Positions 1 through 9,800 of a stretch of DNA of 54,511 bases are shown piece by piece. Made by a program: the position numbers and the translations under genes. Location of the stretch: IMG/VR virus record IMGVR_UViG_3300009082_000303, positions 1 through 54,511 of that record; one strand, written 5' to 3'. Origin of the DNA: a virus. Every line of letters begins with the position of its first letter. Positions within the stretch are counted from its first letter, which is position 1. A model generated the notes under the pieces. That model was not told the origin of the DNA. It worked only from the letters and a program-made list of their open reading frames with translations, and did not search any database.

Positions 1-469
1 AAGGTATTTTCTTAGCTCTAAGCTCTGCTACCGGAGCATAGAGGTCCTGATTGGTAGCTTTTCCATACTCATTGGTCAGGGCGTGGACTGTTATATCTTT
101 TGAGAACAGCAAGAACTCATCCCGCCATTGAGTAACCGCAGATTTGTTTGTAACAACAAGAAGCTTAAGGGAGGGGTCTTTTTGAAGCAGGAAAGAGTAC
201 CCAGAGATTGACTGCAGGGTCTTACCTAATCCGGCGCTGTCCCCAAGGATCATTCGACTAAGAAGAAGAAAATGAAGGCATCCTACAACTTGATAGTACC
301 TAAGTTCAACTCCCCCTTTGATGTAATCACAGGGTTTAAGCTTGAGGTCTTTCCTTTGGCGAATGTCTTTAATAAGTTCAAAATTGGAAGGCTTTTGTGC
401 AAATCCCATCTCTAAAAACCGATCTTTAAGTTCAAAACGCCCCGCAACAGCAGGGACTCTTTTTTCCAA
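1..469 (-). CDS. SNF2-family DNA helicase/ATPase, N-terminal part (runs off left edge)
   Basis: The frame is open from about 505 down to base 1, where the window cuts it, so only the N-terminal ~155 residues are visible. They include a Q-like motif (LRYYQ), a Walker A (GDSAGLGKT) followed by LQSI, and a motif Ia-like stretch (LLVVTNKSAVTQWRDEF). This combination is typical of SNF2/superfamily 2 ATPases; in phages such proteins remodel DNA in replication or repair, or alter host transcription. The start is unclear. A stop codon (506-508) precedes the frame, and no ATG lies between it and the conserved-looking N-terminus. I chose TTG at 469. The first in-frame ATG (409) would drop plausible coding sequence, and neither start has a good ribosome binding site. 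The gene sits about 120 nt downstream of the last structural gene and is probably a separate unit. The ATPase assignment is firm, the exact start is not. Confidence 0.75.
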   Translation of the reverse strand, partial: MEKRVPAVAGRFELKDRFLEMGFAQKPSNFELIKDIRQRKDLKLKPCDYIKGGVELRYYQVVGCLHFLLLSRMILGDSAGLGKTLQSISGYSFLLQKDPSLKLLVVTNKSAVTQWRDEFLLFSKDITVHALTNEYGKATNQDLYAPVAELRAKKIP

Positions 470-577
470 AAACTCTGAGATAATATACTCTGTGGTAAAA
501 CAATTTTAAAGGAGAAAATACCACACAGCCAACAATTATCCCTGACAACTTACTTTTTTATAATTTCCAAAAACTCT
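463..577. repeat. Direct repeat pair, 14 nt, 101 nt apart
   Basis: TTTCCAAAAACTCT occurs at 463-476 and again at 564-577, and the similarity continues imperfectly for about a dozen bases (ATAAT...). The first copy lies at the apparent beginning of the helicase frame, the second just after the stop of the upstream gene. This may be a duplicated control element or the trace of a small duplication that altered the helicase 5' end. Confidence 0.5.
491..525. repeat. Inverted repeat in the helicase leader
   Basis: TGTGGTA at 491-497 is the exact reverse complement of TACCACA at 519-525, giving a 7-bp stem around a 21-nt loop. It lies immediately upstream of the helicase frame on the minus strand. 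On the plus strand the loop contains AAAGGAG, but no plus-strand start codon follows at a useful distance. It could be an operator or an RNA hairpin; nothing in the sequence decides between them. Confidence 0.4.
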
Positions 578-589
578 AAAATAATTTAT
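574..589 (-). promoter_or_regulatory. Shared 16-nt intergenic element, copy 1
   Basis: Read on the minus strand this is ATAAATTATTTTAGAG, directly after the TAG stop of the preceding gene and about 105 nt before the chosen helicase start. A copy with one difference lies after the 1560-residue gene at 6795-6810, at a similar distance from the next gene. The repeated placement suggests a phage promoter or an RNA processing or termination signal. It does not match a sigma-70 consensus. Confidence 0.35.
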
Positions 590-1783
590 CTACTTTTTTA
601 AAAAACTGTTCAGTACTCTTGCTATTTGACCTTTATTCTGCGAAGCTAATTTTTTGGTTGTACCAGTTATAGTTTTAGCTTGATTTGCAGCATCTTGATA
701 TGCTTTTGATATGTTATCTTCCCTAATGGACTTTGGTTTATCCACAGGGCGCAATTTATTTGAAATATTCTTATGTGCTTTGGCGGTCTCCTCTAGCTCC
801 TGAGAAAGAGGTACGTCATTTAATGCTACCTTCTTACCGTGATTCCACGTATTCATAGTCTTCCTCATCTTACTAACTAACTGTTTCATTACATCCGAGC
901 CGCCAGAGTAAACCCCTTCTTCATCCTGCTCTAACTTAGTAGCAAATCTTTCTTTTGCCTTATCCATAGTCATAGGTCCTTTACCTGTTGGTGACTCTTC
1001 CTCCTTCATCTTATCTCCTAAAGAAGGTGTCATTGGTTCTTTTTTAACCTGTATCGGTTCTTTTTTAACCCCTAGTTCCTGTATTCTTTTGTCTGCTATC
1101 TGTTTAATCTTATTCAGGTCTGCTGGGGATTTAAAAGCATCTTCGGGCTCACTGTAATCAGGTTTTACCAATCTATTCTGAAAAAACATTCGGTAGTTAC
1201 CCTGCTCATTATTGAACTCAGACCAACCCATCTGATTAGGAAATTTCAAGTTACTTGTTAGAAGCTGCTTGATATTTGATTCATTAGGCATCCCCTTAAC
1301 AAAGAAGCTATTAGTTCCTTTATCTACTATAGCGTATTGAGCCCCTCCCATATCTTTGTATAAGCTATTTGCGTCTTCAAATTCTTTAGCGTCCACTATA
1401 CTACCATCTGCTGACAGAAGCTTTGGATTCTGCATTTTTTTGCCACTTGATTCTAATGGACAGTAGTAAACAACAACCTTACCCTTGTAATTGTTGTTCT
1501 TAACAGCAAGGTATTTCCATGCAAAGTTATCAGCATTTCCGGTAATGCCATTGTCAAGGCGGTCCAACAAATCTTTGATAATATTTGCGTCAGTAGCCTT
1601 AGTAATTGTTTCGTTGATGTCAGCGTAATTGATATCAGAAGGGGTTCCTTTATATACGGCAACATCATAGAAATAATACTTAACCCCACCAATTTGTGCG
1701 GGCGTACCTTTAGTTTCTTCGGTGGGCTCTGCCGCCATTACATTCTTCATGACTTTACTAATAAGGTCCTTAGACACTTCCAT
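590..1783 (-). CDS. Unknown protein, 397 aa, probably virion or tail associated
   Basis: I do not recognise this family. The N-terminal half (about residues 30-230) looks like a globular domain with many aromatic residues. The middle (about 235-290) is rich in Pro, Lys and Glu, includes a repeated VKKEP motif, and is probably a flexible linker. The C-terminal ~110 residues are Lys-rich and helical (TTKKLASQNKGQIARVLNSFLKK). The ATG at 1783 has an AAGGTGG ribosome binding site and lies 9 nt after the preceding stop, so it belongs to the tail gene unit. It is the last gene before the helicase, and two of the largest control-like elements follow it. A structural or chaperone role is only suggested by position. 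Confidence 0.8.
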   Translation of the reverse strand: MEVSKDLISKVMKNVMAAEPTEETKGTPAQIGGVKYYFYDVAVYKGTPSDINYADINETITKATDANIIKDLLDRLDNGITGNADNFAWKYLAVKNNNYKGKVVVYYCPLESSGKKMQNPKLLSADGSIVDAKEFEDANSLYKDMGGAQYAIVDKGTNSFFVKGMPNESNIKQLLTSNLKFPNQMGWSEFNNEQGNYRMFFQNRLVKPDYSEPEDAFKSPADLNKIKQIADKRIQELGVKKEPIQVKKEPMTPSLGDKMKEEESPTGKGPMTMDKAKERFATKLEQDEEGVYSGGSDVMKQLVSKMRKTMNTWNHGKKVALNDVPLSQELEETAKAHKNISNKLRPVDKPKSIREDNISKAYQDAANQAKTITGTTKKLASQNKGQIARVLNSFLKK

Positions 1784-1792
1784 ATTACCACC

Positions 1793-4700
1793 TTACATAG
1801 ACTTTATAATAGGTCTACCCTCTAATTCAAATAGTTCTACTACATCAGTTTCACTTGTATTATTAAGCTTTGTCTCTGGCCCACTACTGCTATTCTCACT
1901 GCCTATAACAAGAAGATATATTTTACCTGTTAGGTCATTAGCTTTCCCACTTGTAATTATCGCATCATTAAATAGATAAGCCTGAAAAACTTTCTTCGTG
2001 CCTAGTGCAGATGTCCATGCTGTGCTATTTTCGTAAAAAATCTCAGGAGTCTGAACCCCAAGTCTAAAAATATCATTTTTACCTAAAGTAAGCAAGAAAT
2101 TATATCTCCCTCTACTATTAGTTTTTGACGTACTTCCCAAGATGAAATCATTCGTGATTGTATCGAGAGGGTCCTGTATTCGTACTTTTGGACTCGTTTC
2201 ATAAAAAGAAGCTTCTGGCAAAGTTACAATATTTAGTGGGGAAGATTTACCCGTATAATCCTCAATAGTATGAGTCGGCATCCTATCTATTATGTTAGAT
2301 ATGTTGTTAGCAGGAGTATCTAATCTAATTATCTCATATTGAGTACTAACTGAATCTTGTACATAAGTTTCAGCCAAAGTAATCTGCGTATCACTATCTA
2401 CGCTAAGTATACGATAATAATAAGATCCTAATGTAACTCTTATATAATCTCCATTTTTTACCTTATTTGACCAATAAGTATTTGTACCAACAACGTCTCT
2501 GCTACCTTTTAAGAAAGCACAGGTACCCGTAGTATATGTATAGTCTGTAATAGCACCAGAACCTTCTGAAGTGATTATTGCTGGGGCTTCAGCTTCAATT
2601 CTACCATACTTCACAGAATTCAAAATACCCTGATAAGGATTTAGCTTATAAAAAATATTATAGGCACTTTCACCTGAGGATATATAGCTATGCACTAATA
2701 CAGGAACTTTTATTGTAGCCCCCTCTGCATTAATATCTTCAGCATGAAGCTTAATTCTTGTAGGTAACCATGTAATATCCGTACCATCTTCAGGAGTCTC
2801 TAATACAGGAAGATTCTCATTAACATCTAAAGTAAGTGTTGTGTAACGAGATAAATCAGTAAATGTCTCCGAAGATCCTACAGTATAATATCCATAAGCC
2901 TTACCAATCGTAAATCCACTTTGTGTTAATGTCCTGGAAGCTATCGCAATAATAGGTTTGTCACCTGTGTCTATCCAAAAGTTTCCAGTTCCGTCTGCTG
3001 TTGCTGTTACTTCAATCATCTCATAAATGTCAGTGATTCCTCTACCCTGTTTTGACATCTCAAAAAATTTTATTGAATCCGCTATAGATGCACCTGAACC
3101 AGTATACAAAGCTATCTTTAACTTACATGGAGTAGCTGGAAGTGTAGAGATTATTTCAATAGAATAGACTACTGTGGTGCCTGTAGTGCTTCTCTGTATT
3201 GTGAACTCAAGATTATTCCTATAATCTCCAAATCCTGTGGTTCCTTCAGCTTGAATACTTTTCACTCCAAGTATAATATATCCATTTAGTTTTTTATTGT
3301 CACATGTTATACTTATACTGGTTCCAGAATTTAATGTTCTAAATACAACTAAGTCATGCCCAAAATTATAGTTTTCTGTGTATTGACCGCCACAATAATG
3401 AACATAATCCTGTTCATTAGTCACTGCGTCTGAAATACAAATACCGTTCGTATCAAACTGTAAAGGGTTCAAACTATTATCAGACCTCAATAAAACATCA
3501 TTATCTCGGGTAGCTATAGGAACTCTTACATCTTTTGATATCTCATAAAATTCTTTAGGAACATCTTTTAATCCATTATTTCCGGCATTGTACTCATAGG
3601 TAAACTGCATATAAAGAACTACAGTGCTTGATTGCCCTATCATATTGGAACCTGCATCAATAGTTACGGTAGTACCGTTACAAGTGATTCCAGTAACAGG
3701 AGCACCAAGGTCAGGGGCATAGAAAGAATTATTAGAAGATGAAACAGTACCATTTGTAGTATCAATAAAAGAAGATACTGCAATAGGCTCTGCAATCCAA
3801 GAGCTTCCAGAGGGCCCATTTGCAGGAACAGCAATAATATTGTTATCTTTTGTAATAGCACAGTTTGCATATACTCTTTTCTTGAAAGCAGAACCAGATA
3901 CCCCGCTTCCAATGTTCGGAGCATCTATAGTATTACCGTTAACCTGTTCAAGTTTCAAAAGTTTTGAGCCGCCAGAATTTACAACCCTGACACCGCTTAC
4001 TCCAAAACCCTTACTCTTTGTAGTGGTGAGTTCTCCAGCTACGAGCTTTCTAAATGTTCTTCTTGCTATAAGATCTAAATGTTGCCCTGAGGTAACTATC
4101 TGATGCCTTATATCAATAATATCCGTGTTATTCACTATATTTAGATATAGAGCATCTGGTCTGTCTGACCTAAAACCTGTAATCAGTTCTGATTGATTTA
4201 TTCCGGCACCATGTGTTTGCGTGGAACCAAAATCGGATTCTGCTCTGCGATATACAATGTACATAGGAATGGCGTAAACATATCCATCAACAGTATTCAA
4301 TGTTTCTTTATCATCATCAGAACCTGTACCAGCAATATATAAACCTGGATCTTCAGAGCCAAAATTGGAGAATGCTAACGATGTGTAGCTTCCTGAGCTA
4401 TTGCCTCCTACAGCTTTAACCATACTAGAGCCAAGTCCTTCAGGGTATGCATCAAAATCTACAGGATTTATATAGTAAGAACTTATGTAAGTTCTTATTC
4501 TATACTGTATCTGTACTCTTTTTGTAGTTTCATACCCAAGCCTATCCCAAACTATCTCATTATCCGTCAATGGTATAGCCTGAGTATTACCATAAGGATA
4601 TATGTTATCATTTTCCCCTATAAGCTTTTTCCATACTTCTAAGAAAACCAAATCATACCTATAGCTACTACCAGAAGGTGGTGGAAGAGTGATAATATTA

Positions 4701-5092
4701 TTCTCATCGGAAGAGTTAGAACCAGAAATTACAAGAGGCCACCCATTAACAACTGCCACGTTACTATCGCTACGAGATATAAGTTTAAAGCTATTAGCTG
4801 CGTATGTTTTTGATGTTAGAGTTTGACCACTACGTGCTCTATCTTCAGAATTTTGCTCAGTTGTATAATCTATAGCATTTAAAGCATTGGTATCTTCTAC
4901 TGTATCAACTTTTAACCAGCCTGAAGGCATAATAGCCTTAAGTCCTTGTTGCTGCTTAAGAGAGGCTATCTGATTTATTAGATTAAGTTCAGATGTAAGA
5001 CACTGACGTGTTTCCTGGAATACAACATTATCCAGGTTACGTCCGTCTACATCAAGAACGCGGCTCTGTAAATTTCCAAAGTTATCACTCAT
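1793..5092 (-). CDS. Large tail/baseplate protein (1099 aa), paralogue of the propeller-bearing protein at 25937-30367
   Basis: Two ATGs lie 6 nt apart; I chose the second (5092) because AGGA sits 7 nt before it and almost touches the first. The N-terminus has a VVFQETRQCLTSELNLINQ segment matching VFFQKGKPPLSSELNEAQQ in the 1476-residue protein. Both then share MPSGWL, VNGWP, FLEVW, ETTKRVQIQYRIR, DGY.(Y/W)AIPM and DIIDIR, and end in similar (R/K)PI(I/V)(K/R).M tails, so they are full-length paralogues. This copy lacks the beta-propeller. Around residues 856-924 it has a small beta-barrel-like insertion (FLKGSRDVVGTNTYW... DTQITLAETY) that also appears near the N-terminus of the 3395-residue giant. 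A virion role as a tail or baseplate-attached protein is inferred from context and architecture. Confidence 0.85.
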   Translation of the reverse strand: MSDNFGNLQSRVLDVDGRNLDNVVFQETRQCLTSELNLINQIASLKQQQGLKAIMPSGWLKVDTVEDTNALNAIDYTTEQNSEDRARSGQTLTSKTYAANSFKLISRSDSNVAVVNGWPLVISGSNSSDENNIITLPPPSGSSYRYDLVFLEVWKKLIGENDNIYPYGNTQAIPLTDNEIVWDRLGYETTKRVQIQYRIRTYISSYYINPVDFDAYPEGLGSSMVKAVGGNSSGSYTSLAFSNFGSEDPGLYIAGTGSDDDKETLNTVDGYVYAIPMYIVYRRAESDFGSTQTHGAGINQSELITGFRSDRPDALYLNIVNNTDIIDIRHQIVTSGQHLDLIARRTFRKLVAGELTTTKSKGFGVSGVRVVNSGGSKLLKLEQVNGNTIDAPNIGSGVSGSAFKKRVYANCAITKDNNIIAVPANGPSGSSWIAEPIAVSSFIDTTNGTVSSSNNSFYAPDLGAPVTGITCNGTTVTIDAGSNMIGQSSTVVLYMQFTYEYNAGNNGLKDVPKEFYEISKDVRVPIATRDNDVLLRSDNSLNPLQFDTNGICISDAVTNEQDYVHYCGGQYTENYNFGHDLVVFRTLNSGTSISITCDNKKLNGYIILGVKSIQAEGTTGFGDYRNNLEFTIQRSTTGTTVVYSIEIISTLPATPCKLKIALYTGSGASIADSIKFFEMSKQGRGITDIYEMIEVTATADGTGNFWIDTGDKPIIAIASRTLTQSGFTIGKAYGYYTVGSSETFTDLSRYTTLTLDVNENLPVLETPEDGTDITWLPTRIKLHAEDINAEGATIKVPVLVHSYISSGESAYNIFYKLNPYQGILNSVKYGRIEAEAPAIITSEGSGAITDYTYTTGTCAFLKGSRDVVGTNTYWSNKVKNGDYIRVTLGSYYYRILSVDSDTQITLAETYVQDSVSTQYEIIRLDTPANNISNIIDRMPTHTIEDYTGKSSPLNIVTLPEASFYETSPKVRIQDPLDTITNDFILGSTSKTNSRGRYNFLLTLGKNDIFRLGVQTPEIFYENSTAWTSALGTKKVFQAYLFNDAIITSGKANDLTGKIYLLVIGSENSSSGPETKLNNTSETDVVELFELEGRPIIKSM

Positions 5093-5104
5093 TTTCATTT
5101 CCTA

Positions 5105-6088
5105 TTACTGAGATATCTGGTGCTTATAGAAATCTAATGGAAATATTACCCTTGATTCTATCTTTGGTATCGTTGCTAAAAAAGCAATTAGGTTATCGTA
5201 TGAATTTACTATGTCACCCATTAACTCATCCGATACAAACCAACTCGATGGAAAACTAGTATTTTTTTGAAAAATCTCATCTAAATAAATTAATGGAGTC
5301 AGGGCTATTACACCTTTTATTATTATATTCTTAATAGCCTCATAATTACTAATTATATCTGGAATCAATATGTTACAGATATATTTGATATTTTCACCAT
5401 TACTCAGTTCTCTTGTTTTACTAACTAATTGATTTAAACCTTTATCAATCAGGTCACAAAAAAAATCCAGCTTTACTGTACTTTCAGAGTTTTCAGATAG
5501 TTTCAATCGAGCACTTTCTAAAAACAATTGTGTGGGCTTAGCTCCCCACATAGAATTTATTAGTTTTCTTCTTGTTAGCATCATCCCATAGTCAGTACCC
5601 TCTTGAAGTACTGCGGTAACACCTCTAAGCTTACCACTCAAAACTTCTAAATTCCTTTTAAGGATATCTGTGGATATAGGTGTTCCAGATGAAAAATTAG
5701 GAGAAAGAAATTGACTTATATTTCTTTCTCCTTGTTCCTTTTTCTTAATTACTAAGTTATTTTCTTGTACTTGCGGTTTAACATACTTTATAGTTTTATC
5801 TAACAATTCTGTAGAAGGGTATTCACCATCTGTATTCCAATCATCTGTTATTATAACTATCTTAGGCTTATCCTCAGCCTTATTAAGTAGAAATACTATA
5901 TTAGCTAGTACATGTGCTACTACATCTATAGCATTCTTATCCATTGGTATATTAAATATATCACACCCATTAACAATAGTCCTAATGACATTATCCTTAG
6001 CAATAATACAGATACCTGAGTCATTAACTCTGACATGTCCTATAACGTTGGACCTGCTTAGGGAATATTTCTTAATCAAATGCTTCAT
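5105..6088 (-). CDS. Unknown protein, 327 aa, in the tail operon
   Basis: I do not recognise this protein. It begins MKHLIKKYSLS and lies one base after the stop of the 193-residue gene, with no clear ribosome binding site, so it is probably translated by coupling. Residues 20-110 alternate hydrophobic strands and helices (ICIIAKDNVIRTIVNG, then KPKIVIITDDWNTDGEYPS), which may be a small alpha/beta domain. The rest is mostly helical and charged, with a hydrophobic stretch near residues 255-275 (NIIIKGVIALTPLIYLD) that is weak for a membrane segment. Possible roles are a minor virion protein or a fibre-assembly factor, but the sequence does not choose between them. Confidence 0.8.
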   Translation of the reverse strand: MKHLIKKYSLSRSNVIGHVRVNDSGICIIAKDNVIRTIVNGCDIFNIPMDKNAIDVVAHVLANIVFLLNKAEDKPKIVIITDDWNTDGEYPSTELLDKTIKYVKPQVQENNLVIKKKEQGERNISQFLSPNFSSGTPISTDILKRNLEVLSGKLRGVTAVLQEGTDYGMMLTRRKLINSMWGAKPTQLFLESARLKLSENSESTVKLDFFCDLIDKGLNQLVSKTRELSNGENIKYICNILIPDIISNYEAIKNIIIKGVIALTPLIYLDEIFQKNTSFPSSWFVSDELMGDIVNSYDNLIAFLATIPKIESRVIFPLDFYKHQISQ

Positions 6089-6089
6089 A

Positions 6090-6671
6090 TTATGATGTTA
6101 TTCTAAAAATAATTGTTAGGGTCATACTATTAGTCTTATTTAAAACTGGAAAAGTTCTCCAATTTACCATCCCGCCTGTATTACGTTCAGAAGTAGCATC
6201 CCCTCCGAATAAAGACATTTCCATGATCGGTCCTATCGCCTCTGCTTCTCCGAAAGTTACTGAATAATCTACGATGTTAGTATCACTTGTCGTAGGTTCC
6301 CCAGTTTCAGGGTTCACAAAGGTCGATAACCCTATTGCTTTTCTTTCAAATTCGCTCTCAAGAAGAGTCTGGGAAGTCGTAGGAGCAGGAGGATCAAACG
6401 GATTCCAACCAGAAGCACCGCTACCGACTGCTAGGTATGAAATCCCTTTAGTAGGTTCAGTATTGTCTTTTAACAGACGCGCAATTAGAATGGAGGCAGT
6501 ATTTACTATTATATTATGCTTCCTATAATCATATACTAATACCCCTTTTTCATAGGCTTTAATAAACAATTCCCCTTTTAATCGCGGGGTTTGTTCCTTA
6601 TACCTTATAGCTGATCCTATAGACATAACTATCTTATTAAGCCCTTTTATGGTTTCTTTTAAGAGACTCAT
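6090..6671 (-). CDS. Tail fibre or baseplate-associated protein, 193 aa
   Basis: The protein has a pattern seen in many phage tail proteins: an N-terminal segment ending in NIIVNTASILIARLL, then YLAVGSG, a loop rich in Pro and Thr, FERKAIG, and a C-terminal beta-rich part (SLFGGDATSERNTGGMVNW... SMTLTIIFRITS). I recognise this only as a general phage tail-protein pattern, not a named gene. The ATG at 6671 has a strong AAGGA site 7 nt upstream. It follows a 158-nt gap containing a hairpin and a shared element, so it may begin a separately transcribed or processed unit with the three genes downstream. Confidence 0.8.
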   Translation of the reverse strand: MSLLKETIKGLNKIVMSIGSAIRYKEQTPRLKGELFIKAYEKGVLVYDYRKHNIIVNTASILIARLLKDNTEPTKGISYLAVGSGASGWNPFDPPAPTTSQTLLESEFERKAIGLSTFVNPETGEPTTSDTNIVDYSVTFGEAEAIGPIMEMSLFGGDATSERNTGGMVNWRTFPVLNKTNSMTLTIIFRITS

Positions 6672-6770
6672 AATTTTTCCTTTTTATTCTATAAAAATGA
6701 CCAAAAATAACCTATACCTATAAATAGTACTTTTCATTAGTAGATTATTAGGGAACGTGAGACTTTAAAT

Positions 6771-6796
6771 AGGAATGTTAAGCTTCTTAAATTCCT
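6771..6796 (-). other. Intergenic hairpin after the 1560-residue gene
   Basis: On the minus strand the sequence reads AGGAATTTAAG, loop AAG, CTTAACATTCCT. It forms an 11-bp stem with one bulged C and a three-base loop. It begins about 34 nt after the stop of the 1560-residue gene. It is not followed by a T-run, so it is not a classical intrinsic terminator; it may be an RNA processing or stability element. Confidence 0.5.
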
Positions 6797-6810
6797 CTAA
6801 AATAACTTAT
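6795..6810 (-). promoter_or_regulatory. Shared 16-nt intergenic element, copy 2
   Basis: The minus strand reads ATAAGTTATTTTAGAG, which differs by one base from the element at 574-589. It lies about 20 nt after a stop codon and about 125 nt before the 193-residue gene. Its last two bases overlap the outer part of the hairpin at 6771-6796. A promoter or RNA-processing role is possible. Confidence 0.35.
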
Positions 6811-6829
6811 GAAACTTTTCTACTCATAC

Positions 6830-9800
6830 TTAGGGTCTCTCAAATTCTCTTATTTCAGTTACTCTTACTGTATTATCAAATAGTAATTCCCTAACTATCC
6901 TTGTACGCAAAGCATATTGGGTGTTATTAAGATTTAACACAACATCTGTTGGATCTATAGATAGATTAAGTAAGTCTTCTATCTCTACCGCTTCCGAATC
7001 AGTAAGAACAATCAACCCCTCCGGGTAATCTACTGTATTTACAATCGTACTTTCGTTCTTAGATGTTTCTATAACCGATCCAAAATAGAAGTTATGAACT
7101 AATCCCGTAAAACCCAAACTATTACTCCAATAACTTCTTCTTAAACCTTCTGCGTAATCATCCAACATGTTTATTGGATCTTCTATGATAACTCCCGCAT
7201 TAGGGCCTGTTAAACCACCAAAACTCACTATCATTATGTCTTGATCCCAGTTCCTCCATTGTACTCTGTATTCAGCCTCACTATAGGATAAAAAGTATCC
7301 TGTTTCTCCACCAGGAATGAAGTACTTATCATCCCCATCAACTATTGTAGGGTTGGTTTCATTGGTGGGTCCTGTAATACCTAAGTCAACCGCTCCGCTA
7401 GGCCCTGTAAAACCTGCATGTCCTGTAATATGGTAATATACTGATTTGCCGTTTTCTTTTATTATTTCAGACGATAAAAGTTGAGATCCCGCAGGAAAAC
7501 CATTTATATTGGGGTTATTTGGATTCATCGGATACGGATCAGGGTCAGAATCAGTGAAAGTCATCTGGAAACCAAAACCTGTGTCACCTGTACTGTACCC
7601 AGGAAAATGCTCCAAGTAGGACTGTGTAAATCCATAGGTAAAAGGATTACCTGCCTTAAAAACTATGTTCCTAGTTACTTTATTCAAATACGTATCTACA
7701 TTGAATACTACATGTCTTGTTATAGAATAGTCATATGTACCACTTACCTCTTTAAATGAAGTATGCAGTCTTATAGTAGCACTATCTATGACCTCTACTA
7801 TCGTATAAATAACATCTTCTATAATCGTTTCATATTCTCTAAGTGTTGTATTCCAAATCCTTTTAGGTATATTCTTTAGAGTTATTTGATCTCCTATATG
7901 TAGTACAAGCCAGTTTTTATCAATACTCTTTATAGTCTTTGATCCATTTAATGTTTTGGCTCGTCCTTCCTGGATATCAAAAGGAACTCTATTTATGTAA
8001 TCCAAATAGTCATTTACTCTCATTTCTCTATTGGGATAGTACTGATCAATCATCAGCATTTTAAAAGGTATGGTTCTACTTCCCTCGGTTATTGTTGAGA
8101 TCGGGGCATCAAAACCACCATTACTAAACTCTTCTATCTTCAGATCTGAGTACAGGTTAATCTTTTGATTTATCGGATAAGCACATACTTTATTATGGTC
8201 TATTAGACCAGACTCGTCTGAATCAATAATAGTAAATCCTGCTTTCAAATCATGCTGAACAAGGTCTGCTTCTACATAGGTATCTTCACCTTCAGGAAGT
8301 ATAAATAGTTTAGCATGACCGTCATCCGTAAAAGTCTTCACGAAAGGAGGAGTTCCAGGATACAACTGAGTAGCTGCCGGAATATCTTTCTTTAGGTAGT
8401 TATCATTAAGCACTACATTCGGGTCGGTATCAGTCAAATATTCTGGGCTGAAAGTCAAATCATAACGGTCTAACGTGTTTGATCCTGTTCCAAGAGAGGC
8501 TCTTAATCCAGACTTGTCATAGGTATCATTCTCAAGCGTATCCGATGAATTAAGAACAGCACTGTGTGACAGATTGAAAGCACGATAGCGGTACCCTATT
8601 TTCTTCAACATCTCAAAATCAATAACAGGGTCTCTCATCCCTGTGACACCATAATCCAAAACTAAGCTATACCCAAACCTTGGACCATAGGAAATATCTG
8701 GTAAAGACCCCGAGTCTTGGTAATGCCACCCTGGGTCTAATGTTTTTGAATAATCATTTGTGTAATCTGTCTGAAATCTATATTTTCTTTCAAAATGCGT
8801 ATAGTAGTACTCAAACTTCAGGACTGAACCTGATGGGGGTAAAAAGTTAATCTTTACATGACCAAGTAGAGGTCTTACACTTTCTACGGCTCCTGTAACA
8901 CCAGTGTATCTTATTATAGTGCTTTCAAATAGTGTTTGGGATGCTACAGGAAAAGGAGAATTGATAACCACTCCTATATCCCCGGTTATCCCTTCAGTGC
9001 CCGTAATACCAACAATACCTGTAAGTCCAACAATACTATATATAAGTGTATTATCCAAATAATTAGTGGCATCTATTACTATGGTATCGCCACCTGTGAT
9101 TCCTGTTGGGATATTAGGCATTCCTACTACATCTAATCCTATAGCGGTGCTTACTTGTTTTGAAGTTACTACTGAACCGATAGAGACAGAGATATCATCA
9201 GGAAAAGCAAGTTGACCTGTCCTGTTCAATATAGGGAAAAGATTCATTTGATAATCAGTATCATCCCCTAATAGCATCGGATCATTTACTGGGAAAGGCC
9301 ATCTAAGTCTCGGAGAGGGTCCAGTAAGACCCTGCATAATTGAAAAAGAGGCTCCTATATCTTGGTGTATCAAATTTTTAGTTCTATATACTTTATTTCC
9401 GGTTTCATCTATATAATAAGACTTTAAATTATTCTGGTCATATACAGTATAATTTACTGGGTCTGGATATCTCTTTGAGTAGTAATAATCCACTCTGATT
9501 TTAGAGTTTGATGGTGGGAGGAAGTTAAGGAATATGATTCCTGTCCACGGATCAACCGAATCTATGGCATCCTCTACCTTTAAGCCATTGAGATAAACAA
9601 TCAAATCTGCTGCTGTGGCTAATTCTCCTGAAGGTCCAAACATAGGCAGGATAGGGGCACTATAGCTATTAGGATCATCTGAGATTCTAAAATAACCTGG
9701 GACACTATGACCTGAAATGTCTGGAGATACATAAATAAGGTCTACGCTATTGAAGAATCCAGATACAAGCTGTAGGTCAGGCCATGTCCAGTACTTTCTG

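Noticed and set aside
6719-6726. TATAAATA on the plus strand, identical to the T4 late promoter core
   Set aside because: It faces against all genes in the window and would give only antisense RNA. Such a short AT-rich string is expected by chance here.
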